A stretch of DNA of 64,000 nucleotides, taken from Tanypteryx hageni (taxonomy: Eukaryota; Arthropoda; Insecta; Odonata; Petaluridae). Below are positions 53,987-64,000 of the stretch, one piece after another. The DNA is taken from contig CM054120.1 in assembly GCA_028673005.1 (NCBI GenBank), positions 56,170,057 through 56,234,056 on the forward strand, read 5' to 3'. The notes below the pieces were generated by a model. It did no database searches and was not told where the DNA came from. It was given only the letters and a program-made list of their open reading frames with translations. A program made the translations under genes and the position numbers. The stretch's first letter is position 1, and every line of letters begins with the position of its first letter.

Positions 53987-56756
53987 TTATATTCCACGTA
54001 GAAAATGTTTAATCGGTTTAAACATTCCCTTCTTGCCGTTGTGTTCCACATGATCTCTAAAGACCGCTTTATGGACGCTTTCGTTGCCAATGTAGACACA
54101 CATCGGATTTTCACCACATTGCCCTTGATAAAAAGGAATTTATATTACAATGAAAATATCTTTTCGAATTTCATGAATTATATTAATTGTAAAATATTTT
54201 CTTGCTTTTTGACTAACATCATAGTTAATAAAAGAATCTAAAGACTAACATGAATATAATTACTGTTTATTCTACACAAAAGTATGCTGTTACTCGAAAA
54301 GTAAATTTATATGGATTGTATTCGAAAAGTCACACTCTACTGGGTTTAGTGGTGGTGACATATTTTTCAGTCTTCTGTCTTGGCAAATTACAAGGCCGTT
54401 CTATAGTGGAGATGAATTTATAAATTCATCTAGTGTTAACATAAGCTTTAGAAACTGAAAATTCTAATGTTTATTAATGCTATTTTATATTCTTAATGCT
54501 ATTATGACGAGGTCCGTTGCAATGTAAATTGCTTAGTGATGAATGGATAGTAATTGTGAATTTCTGACATGTTCTAGATTCATACTGGAAACGACTCCTC
54601 CTACGTCTCCTGTCTTCCGCTGCCTCCTTCATTTCCCAATCCTCGCATATTCCAAGATCTCTATTTTTCTATTTCTTCTTTTTCTTCCTTTGATCTTACC
54701 TTCTAGTGGACCACTTCAGATAAATTCTCTTGTTAGTATGTTCTCTTTTCAATTAGATTTCGTTTGTTTCATGAACGGAAGATTATCCGGGCATAAATTA
54801 AATTGCCTGGATTACATTTTAGTCTCACTTACGTTCCCCTTGTTTTGCTGCTTGAGCCTTAAGTCAGTTTTTGAAGAGAACAGCTGCCTTCACCCAATTT
54901 GCATTCAAAATGTTATTCTATATCGAAGATTAATATGTTTAGCTGTATTTTCATAGATTATTCATATCTTACTAACCTTTTTTCTCAGAAGAGTTGCTAA
55001 GGCGTACAAGAGCATCTCTTTGGTGTGAATGTACCGGTTTTTGTTATTTGTATCCTTCAGCGCCCCACAAATTCTTCTAAAACGTTAAATAGTGATTAAG
55101 CAATAGATCAAACGGCTTGGCTATTTAAAATTTCTGTCATTAACAGTGTAAGCTTCAATCATCATTGTATATCTTAAAAAAATAACAAATACGTTTTCTC
55201 CTTAAATTCTACTACAACATTACAGGAAATCCACCAAAATTTTCAAATACACTCACATTGGTATAATGGTTATCTTGTTACCTTGGTAATATACCTCGCG
55301 TTCCGCGAATTTTTCTGCGTCGCCTCGCGTCTCAAAGCTTACGTACAAAGTACCCTTGAATTCTGGGTTGCCAGTGAATTCGTTCTTAACATATACTCTC
55401 TGCAATAGAAGATGACAATTAGCATTATATGCCTGAATTTTAATGCACAGAAAAAATAAATTCCATTGCAAACTAAATTTCCAGCATGAAAGTTATATTT
55501 TTCAATACTAAAGTCTACGTCAGTCACAGAAATATAAGAAGCGTTAGTTGAGGATGCATCACATTGAGTAGCATGTTATAATACGTTCTTTACAGATTTA
55601 TTACTTAATTTTCGAAAAACTCTTCAAGTTTGAGGAATTTTCTCAACAGTTTATAAAAATACTTGGATAAATATCAAAAATTAAATTAAACGCGATGAAT
55701 GTTTAACTTCTATTCAATATTTAGCAAATTACTCAAGATCTTTCATGACCAAAAACCAAATAAAGTACATTTACCATGAATTACGATCGAAAAATCGACA
55801 AAATCTAGTAAGTGGAATTTTTCAGATATAATGCAAGTGTTTAGTTTTATTTTTTTGTCTTCTTAACCATCTTAGTGATACCATTATTTCGGCGATCGTA
55901 TGTAGATGTAGCGAATCCATAACGATTTCTCCAAATAATAATCGAATTATTACACTTACTTCTTCATTGGATTTTTAAATATCTTATAATGAAAATACGA
56001 AGTCGGGAGTTGGACGTAGGAATGCAGGAATAATTAATGTTTTTTTCTTATATTCAAAATAAATACTATATCTAATTAAGCTAGTAAATTGAAAAAATAA
56101 CCCAAAATTATTGGAATTTGTGATTGTTCATTGAGGTAACGGGAGACAGTATTGACTTTAAACCAAATGTGCGGCGAGTTTTATAAGTTTCTTTCAAGCA
56201 GATATTATATTACATGTTTATCTTTATATTTATTCATCGACAGTGTTTTCATTTAAAATGTTTCTAAAAAAGATGTAAATCGACACATAAACGGTCAGCA
56301 TTGTTCTTAGTGTGTAAAGAAGGAATACATGGGGATATGGACGAAATAAAAAAAAACTATTAAAAAGATACAAAATATGGTTGAGGTAACTGAGTTAACC
56401 CGCTTGGTAGAGTAAAGTTTAATGAGATAATTTTCGTTTGACTCAGGTTAGGTTTGGTGAATATGATGTTAAATACCTATTGGAGGGCGAACATTACCTG
56501 CAGATGAGGTTGCTGCACATTGGGGAAACATAGACTGAAATTCTTCCACATATTCATCTCTTTCTCTCATACTCATTTTGGTGAACCAAGCGGCTTGGCC
56601 GTTAATTTCGACAATGGCTACGCAAGCATCTTCACCTGAGTTTGCCTCTGTTCCAGACGAAATGTTCTCTCCGCACTTTTTGCAAAGCGTATCAACTGGA
56701 AATAGCAGTAAGTGGGCAATAATTAATTTGAATATCGTGGTAGTGCATATTTTCAT
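53987..56756 (-). CDS. Secreted two-domain Cys protein, copy 20 (intact)
   Basis: Exon 1 is 56498-56756 and exon 2 is 53987-54123. S102 uses AGC, a silent change shared with the next two copies. A55 is present. The promoter is at 56789-56820. Confidence 0.55.
55257..55399 (-). pseudogene. La-type RRM exon fragment, copy 19 (frame open)
   Basis: Open frame; Thr to Ser in TLYVTF and a silent Gly codon change (GGG). Confidence 0.55.
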
Positions 56757-56947
56757 ATTAAAACTCGACTGTAAGGAATTATAATGAACACTGAAAATAA
56801 TTATTTACACCATATTTATGAGAAATGTGAGATCACAATTTTGACAGAGGAAAAGTTAAGATAGTCAGTACAAAGAGAAACGCATAAAAAAATTTTACCA
56901 AGTCAACATCTCCTATAAACCACACATGTCCAGTTCGATCTGAGTGA

Positions 56948-59717
56948 TTATATTCCACGTAGAAAATGTTTAATCGGTTTAAACATTCCCTTCTTGCCGT
57001 TGTGTTCCACATGATCTCTAAAGACCGCTTTATGGACGCTTTCGTTGCCAATGTAGACACACATCGGATTTTCACCACATTGCCCTTGATAAAAAGGAAT
57101 TTATATTACAATGAAAATATCTTTTCGAATTTCATGAATTATATTAATTGTAAAATATTTTCTTGCTTTTTGACTAACATCATAGTTAATAAAAGAATCT
57201 AAAGACTAACATGAATATAATTACTGTTTATTCTACACAAAAGTATGCTGTTACTCGAAAAGTAAATTTATATGGATTGTATTCGAAAAGTCACACTCTA
57301 CTGGGTTTAGTGGTGGTGACATATTTTTCAGTCTTCTGTCTTGGCAAATTACAAGGCCGTTCTATAGTGGAGATGAATTTATAAATTCATCTAGTGTTAA
57401 CATAAGCTTTAGAAACTGAAAATTCTAATGTTTATTAATGCTATTTTATATTCTTAATGCTATTATGACGAAGTCCGTTGCAATGTAAATTGCTTAGTGA
57501 TGAATGGATAGTAATTGTGAATTTCTGACATGTTCTAGATTCATACTGGAAACGACTCCTCCTACGTCTCCTGTCTTCCGCTGCCTCCTTCATTTCCCAA
57601 TCCTCGCATATTCCAAGATCTCTATTTTTCTATTTCTTCTTTTTCTTCCTTTGATCTTACCTTCTAGTGGACCACTTCAGATAAATTCTCTTGTTAGTAT
57701 GTTCTCTTTTCAATTAGATTTCGTTTGTTTCATGAACGGAAGATTATCCGGGCATAAATTAAATTGCCTGGATTACATTTTAGTCTCACTTACGTTCCCC
57801 TTGTTTTGCTGCTTGAGCCTTAAGTCAGTTTTTGAAGAGAACAGCTGCCTTCACCCAACTTGCATTCAAAATGTTATTCTATATCGAAGATTAATATGTT
57901 TAGATGTATTTTCATAGATTATTCATATCTTACTAACCTTTATTCTCAGAAGAGTTGCTAAGGCGTACAAGAGCATCTCTTTGGTGTGAATGTACCGGTT
58001 TTTGTTATTTGTATCCTTCAGCGCCCCACAAATTCTTCTAAAACGTTAAATAGTGATTAAGCAATAGATCAAACGGCTTGGCTATTTAAAATTTCTGTCA
58101 TTAACAGTGTAAGCTTCAATCATCATTGTATATCTTAAAAAAATAACAAATACGTTTTCTCCTTAAATTCTACTACAACATTACAGGAAATCCACCAAAA
58201 TTTTCAAATACACTCACATTGGTATAATGGTTATCTTGTTACCTTGGTAATATACCTCGCGTTCCGCGAATTTTTCTGCGTCGCCTCGCGTCTCAAAGCT
58301 TACGTACAAAGTACCCTTGAATTCTGGGTTGCCAGTGAATTCGTTCTTAACATATACTCTCTGCAATAGAAGATGACAATTAGCATTATATGCCTGAATT
58401 TTAATGCACAGAAAAAATAAATTCCATTGCAAACTAAATTTCCAGCATGAAAGTTATATTTTTCAATACTAAAGTCTACGTCAGTCACAGAAATATAAGA
58501 AGCGTTAGTTGAGGATGCATCACATTGAGTAGCATGTTATAATACGTTCTTTACAGATTTATTACTTAATTTTCGAAAAACTCGTCAAGTTTGAGGAATT
58601 TTCTCAACAGTTTATAAAAATACTTGGATAAATATCAAAAATTAAATTAAACGCGATGAATGTTTAACTTCTATTCAATATTTAGCAAATTACTCAAGAT
58701 CTTTCATGACCAAAAACCAAATAAAGTACATTTACCATGAATTACGATCGAAAAATCGACAAAATCTAGTAAGTGGAATTTTTCAGATATAATGCAAGTG
58801 TTTAGTTTTATTTTTTTGTCTTCTTAACCATCTTAGTGATACCATTATTTCGGCGATCGTATGTAGATGTAGCGAATCCATAACGATTTCTCCAAATAAT
58901 AATCGAATTATTACACTTACTTCTTCATTGGATTTTTAAATATCTTGTAATGAAAATACGAAGTCGGGAGTTGGACGTAAGAATGCAGGAATAATTAATG
59001 TTTTTTTCTTATATTCAAAATAAATACTATATCTAATTAAGCTAGTAAATTGAAAAAATAACCCAAAATTATTGGAATTTGTGATTGTTCATTGAGGTAA
59101 CGGGAGACAGTATTGACTTTAAACCAAATGTGCGGCGAGTTTTATAAGTTTCTTTCAAGCAGATATTATATTACATGTTTATCTTTATATTTATACATCG
59201 ACAGTGTTTTCATTTAAAATGTTTCTAAAAAAGATGTAAATCGACACATAAACGGTCAGCATTGTTCTTAGTGTGTAAAGAAGGAATACATGGGGATATG
59301 GACGAAATAAAAAAAAACTATTAAAAAGATACAAAATATGGTTGGGGTAACTGAGTTAACTCGCTTGGTAGAGGAAAGTTTAATGAGATAATTTTCGTTT
59401 GACTCAGGTTAGGTTTGGTGAATATGATGTTAAATACCTATTGGAGGGCGAACATTACCTGCAGATGAGGTTGCTGCACATTGGGGAAACATAGACTGAA
59501 ATTCTTCCACATATTCATCTCTTTCTCTCATACTCATTTTGGTGAACCAAGCGGCTTGGCCGTTAATTTCGACAATGGCTACGCAAGCATCTTCACCTGA
59601 GTTTGCCTCTGTTCCAGACGAAATGTTCTCTCCGCACTTTTTGCAAAGCGTATCAACTGGAAATAGCAGTAAGTGGGCAATAATTAATTTGAATATCGTG
59701 GTAGTGCATATTTTCAT
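56948..59717 (-). CDS. Secreted two-domain Cys protein, copy 21 (intact)
   Basis: Exon 1 is 59459-59717 and exon 2 is 56948-57084. It is nearly identical to copy 20 at offset 2961. The promoter is at 59750-59781. Confidence 0.55.
58218..58360 (-). pseudogene. La-type RRM exon fragment, copy 20 (frame open)
   Basis: Same variants as the copy at 55257-55399. Confidence 0.55.
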
Positions 59718-59908
59718 ATTAAAACTCGACTGTAAGGAATTATAATGAACACTGAAAATAATTATTTACACCATATTTATGAGAAATGTGAGATCACAAT
59801 TTTGACAGAGGAAAAGTTAAGATAGTCAGTACAAAGAGAAACGCATAAAAAAATTTTACCAAGTCAACATCTCCTATAAACCACACATGTCCAGTTCGAT
59901 CTGAGTGA

Positions 59909-62677
59909 TTATATTCCACGTAGAAAATGTTTAATCGGTTTAAACATTCCCTTCTTGCCATTGTGTTCCACATGATCTCTAAAGACCGCTTTATGGACGC
60001 TTTCGTTGCCAATGTAGACACACATCGGATTTTCACCACATTGCCCTTGATAAAAAGGAATTTATATTACAATGAAAATATCTTTTCGAATTTCATGAAT
60101 TATATTAATTGTAAAATATTTTCTTGCTTTTTGACTAACATCATAGTTAATAAAAATATCTAAAGACTAACATGAATATAATTACTGTTTATTCTACACA
60201 AAAGTATGCTGTTACTCGAAAAGTAAATTTATATGGATTGTATTCGAAAAGTCACACTCTACTGGGTTTAGTGGTGGTGACATATTTTTTAGTCTTCTGT
60301 CTTGGCAAATTACAAGGCCGTTCTATAGTGGAGATGAATTTATAAATTCATCTAGTGTTAACATAAGCTTTAGAAACTGAAAATTCTAATGTTTATTAAT
60401 GCTATTTTATATTCTTAATGCTATTATGACGAAGTCCGTTGCAATGTAAATTGCTTAGTGATGAATGGATAGTAATTGTGAATTTCTGACATGTTCTAGA
60501 TTCATACTGGAAACGACTCCTCCTACGTCTCCTGTCTTCCGCTGCCTCCTTCATTTCCCAATCCTCGCATATTCCAAGATCTCTATTTTTCTATTTCTTC
60601 TTTTTCTTCCTTTGATCTTACCTTCTAGTGGACCACTTCAGATAAATTCTCTTGTTAGTATGTTCTCTTTTCAATTAGATTTCGTTTGTTTCATGAACGG
60701 AAGATTATCCGGGCATAAATTAAATTGCCTGGATTACATTTTAGTCTCACTTACGTTCCCCTTGTTTTGCTGCTTGAGCCTTAAGTCAGTTTTTGAAGAG
60801 AACAGCTGCCTTCACCCAACTTGCATTCAAAATGTTATTCTATATCGAAGATTAATATGTTTAGCTGTATTTTCATAGATTATTCATATCTTACTAACCT
60901 TTTTTCTCAGAAGAGTTGCTAAGGCGTACAAGAGCATCTCTTTGGTGTGAATGTACCGGTTTTTGTTATTTGTATCCTTCAGCGCCCCACAAATTCTTCT
61001 AAAACGTTAAATAGTGATTAAGCAATAGATCAAACGGCTTGGCTATTTAAAATTTCTGTCATTAACAGTGTAAGCTTCAATCATCATTGTATATCTTAAA
61101 AAAATAACAAATACGTTTTCTCCTTAAATTCTACTACAACATTACAGGAAATCCACCAAAATTTTCAAATACACTCACATTGGTATAATGGTTATCTTGT
61201 TACCTTGGTAATATACCTCGCGTTCCGCGAATTTTTCTGCGTCGCCTCGCGTCTCAAAGCTTACGTACAAAGTACCCTTGAATTCTGGGTTGCCAGTGAA
61301 TTCGTTCTTAACATATACTCTCTGCAATAGAAGATGACAATTAGCATTATATGCCTTAATTTTAATACACAGAAAAAATAAATTCCATTGCAAACTAAAT
61401 TTCCAGCATGAAAGTTATATTTTTCAATACTAAAGTCTACGTCAGTCACAGAAATATAAGAAGCGTTAGTTAAGGATGCATCACATTGAGTAGCATGCTA
61501 TAATACGTTCTTTACAGATTTATTATTTAATTTTCGAAAAACTCGTCAAGTTTGAGGATAGTTCTTAACAGTTTATAAAAATACTTGGATAAAATTCAAA
61601 AAATTAAATTAAACGCGATGAATGTTTAACTTCTATTCAATATTAAGCAAATTACTCAAGATCTTTCATGACCAAAAACCAGCTAAACTACATTTACCAT
61701 GAATTACGATCGAAAAATCGACAAAATCTAGTAAGTGGAATTTTTCAGATATAATGCAAGTATTAGTTTTATTTATTTGTCTTCTTAACTATCTTAGTGA
61801 TACCATTATTTCGGCGATCGTATGTAGATGTAGCGAATCCATAACGATTTCTCCAAATAATAATCGAATTATTACACTTACTTCTTCATTGGATTTTTAA
61901 ATATCTTGTAATGAAAATACGAAGTCGGGAGTTGGACGTAGGAATGCAGGAATAATTGATGTTTTTTTTCTTATATTAAAAATAAATACTATATCTAATT
62001 AAGCTAGTAAATTGAATAAATAACCCAAAAATATTGGAATTTGTTATTGTTCATTGAGGTAACGGGAGACAGTATTGACTTTAAACCAAATGTGCGGCGA
62101 GTTTTATAAGTTTCTTTCAAGCAGATATTATATTACATGTTTACCTTTATATTTATACATCGACAGTGTTTTCATTTAAATGGTTTTAAAAAAGATGTAA
62201 ATCGACACATAAACGGTCAGCATTGTTCTTAGTGGGTAAAGAAGGAATACATGGGGATATGGATGAAATAAAAAAAACTATTAAAAAGATACAAAATATG
62301 GTTGGGGTAACTGAGTTAACCCGCTTGGTAGAGGAAAGTTTAATGAGATAATTTCCGTTTGACTCAGGTTAGGTTTGGTGAATATGATGTTAAATACCTA
62401 TTGGAGGGCGAACATTACCTGCAGATGAGGTTGCTGCACATTGGGGAAACATAGACTGAAATTCTTCCACATATTCATCTCTTTCTCTCATACTCATTTT
62501 GGTGAACCAAGCGGCTTGGCCGTTAATTTCGACAATGGCTACGCAAGCATCTTCACCTGAGTTTGCCTCTGTTCCAGACGAAATGTTCTCTCCGCACTTT
62601 TTGCAAAGCGTATCAACTGGAAATAGCAGTAAGTGGGCAATAATTAATTTGAATATCGTGGTAGTGCATATTTTCAT
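59909..62677 (-). CDS. Secreted two-domain Cys protein, copy 22 (intact)
   Basis: Exon 1 is 62419-62677 and exon 2 is 59909-60045. Exon 2 has silent changes at S102 (AGC) and N115 (AAT). The promoter at 62710-62741 is followed upstream by the third flank type, as in copy 17. Confidence 0.55.
61179..61321 (-). pseudogene. La-type RRM exon fragment, copy 21 (frame open)
   Basis: Exon variants match the copies at 55-58 kb, but the sequence just beyond it matches the 46.5 kb unit, marking a switch point. Confidence 0.55.
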
Positions 62678-62868
62678 ATTAAAACTCGACTGTAAGGAAT
62701 TATAATGAACACTGAAAATAATTATTTACACCATATTTATGAGAAATCTGAGATCAAAATTTTAACAGAGGAAAAGGCGAGATGTACAGTACAAAGAACA
62801 CCGCATAAAAAAATATTACCAACTCAGCATCTCCTATAAACCACACATTTCCAGTTCGATCTGAGTGA

Positions 62869-63005
62869 TTATATTCCACGTAGAAAATGTTTAATCGGTT
62901 TAAACATTCCCTTCTTGCCGTTGTGTTCCACATGATCTCTAAAGACCGCTTTATGGACACTTTCGTTGCCAATGTAGACACACATCGGATTTTCACCACA
63001 TTGCC
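62869..63005 (-). CDS. Secreted Cys-domain gene, copy 23, exon 2 only (exon 1 outside window)
   Basis: This 137-nt terminal exon has two bases completing residue 87, then 44 codons and a stop at 62869-62871. Its upstream exon lies to the right of the window. The remaining 63006-64000 is intron and contains the palindrome near 63290-63312. Confidence 0.5.
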
Positions 63006-64000
63006 CTTGATAAAAAGGAATTTATATTACAATGAAAATATCTTTTCGAATTTCATGAATTATATTAATTGAAAATATTTTCTTGCTTTTTAAATAACAT
63101 CATAGTTAATAAAACAATCTAAAGACTAACATGAATATAATTACTGTTTATTCTACACAAAAGTATGCTGTTACTCGAAAAGTAAATTTATATGGATTGT
63201 ATTCGAAAAGTCACACTCTACTGGGTTTAGTGGTGGTGACATATTTTTCAGTCTTCTGTCTTGGCAAATTACAAGGCCGTTCTTTAGTGGAGATGAATTT
63301 ATAAATTCATCTAGTGTTAACATAAGCTTTAGAATCTGAAAATTCTAATGTTTATTAATGCTATTTTATATTCTTAATGCTATTATGACGAAGTCCGTTG
63401 CAATGTAAATTGCTTAGTGATGAATGGATAGTAATTGTGAATTTCTGACATTTTCTAGATTCATACTGGAAACGACTCCTCCTACGTCTCCTGTCTTCCG
63501 CTGCCTCCTTCATTTCCCAATCCTCGCATATTCCAAGATCTCTATTTTTCTATTTCTTCTTTTTCTTCCTTTGATCTTACCTTCTAGTGGACCACTTCAG
63601 ATAAATTCTCTTGTTAGTATGTTCTCTTTTCAATTAGATTTCGTTTGTTTCATGAACGGAAGATTATCCGGGCATAAATTAAATTGCCTGGATTACATTT
63701 TAGTCTCACTTACGTTCCCCTTGTTTTGCTGCTTGAGCCTTAAGTCAGTTTTTTAAGAGAACAGCTGCCTTCACCCAACTTGCATTCAAAATGTTATTCT
63801 ATATCTAAGATTAATATGTTTAGCTGTATTTTCATAGATTATTCATATCTTACTAACCTTTTTTCTCAGAAGAGTTGCTAAGGCGTACAAGAGCATCTCT
63901 TTGGTGTGAATGTACCGGTTTTTGTTATTTGTATCCTTCAGCGCCCCACAAATTCTTCTAAAACGTTAAATAGTGATTAAGCAATAGATCAAACGGCTTG

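Larger units (their letters stand above)
1..64000 (-). repeat. Tandem array of ~2.96 kb gene-bearing units (about 21.6 copies)
   Basis: The same ~2.96 kb sequence recurs head-to-tail with no inversion or foreign insertion seen. The exon 1 start codon lies at 744, 3704, 6666, 9628, 12590, 15491, 18392, 21355, 24256, 27219, 30121, 33084, 36047, 39009, 41953, 44915, 47876, 50835, 53795, 56756, 59717 and 62677. Spacings are 2959-2963 bp except 2901-2902 bp (four units with a 61-bp deletion) and 2944 bp (one unit with an 18-bp deletion). Units differ by scattered substitutions and small indels grouped in blocks, which argues against simple assembly duplication. The array runs off both ends, so its true size is unknown. 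Strand is given as that of the embedded gene. Confidence 0.98.

Noticed and set aside
55339..55527. Minus-strand 62-codon frame across the La-like acceptor
   Set aside because: Reads intron and La exon in a non-La frame; the RRM frame of the same DNA has clear family similarity.
1..64000. CRISPR array, IS element, rDNA or histone-type array
   Set aside because: The repeat unit is ~2.96 kb with introns and no spacers, terminal inverted repeats, transposase, rRNA or histone sequence.

Overview
This window looks like arthropod, most likely insect, nuclear DNA. It is AT-rich (roughly one-third GC by eye), has spliceosomal GT-AG signals, and has TATA plus TCAGT-type initiator promoters. It contains no bacterial-style gene packing, no rRNA or tRNA and no recognisable transposon. 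I cannot name the species.

The whole window is one head-to-tail tandem array. About 21.6 copies of a ~2.96 kb unit run from edge to edge, and the array continues beyond both ends. Using one start codon as an anchor (744, 3704, 6666 ... 62677; 22 occurrences), spacings are 2959-2963 bp, with short units of 2901-2902 bp (four with a 61-bp deletion) and one of 2944 bp (18-bp deletion).

Each unit carries, on the minus strand, one copy of a small predicted secreted-protein gene. The order is a TATA/initiator promoter, exon 1 (signal peptide plus a Cys-containing domain, 86 codons + 1 nt), a ~2.3-2.4 kb intron, and exon 2 (44 residues with a second CGEN/C-V-x-I motif, then a stop). The two exons are phase-compatible and together give 131 residues with six cysteines after the signal region. 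About 200 bp separate one gene's stop codon from the next gene's start codon, so one unit equals one gene plus one short intergenic segment. The function is unknown; a degenerate Kazal-like fold is a weak guess. An alternative short terminal exon ~190 nt downstream of exon 1 is also possible.

The intron of every unit holds one orphan exon that closely resembles part of the first RRM of La (SSB) RNA-binding proteins, with good splice sites. No La motif or other La exon was found. Five of the 21 copies carry a stop or frameshift, so it looks like a captured, decaying fragment.

The copies fall into ordered blocks: copy 1; ~3-29 kb; a transitional copy at ~30 kb; ~32-46 kb; ~47-64 kb. There is a 5,864-bp two-unit higher-order repeat at ~15.8-27.5 kb and mosaic units near 50-52 kb and 63 kb. 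Six genes share a nonsense codon at residue 74. The segment just upstream of the promoter is the most diverged part of the unit and exists in four types. The overall picture is a recently amplified secreted-protein gene array evolving by unequal exchange and conversion.
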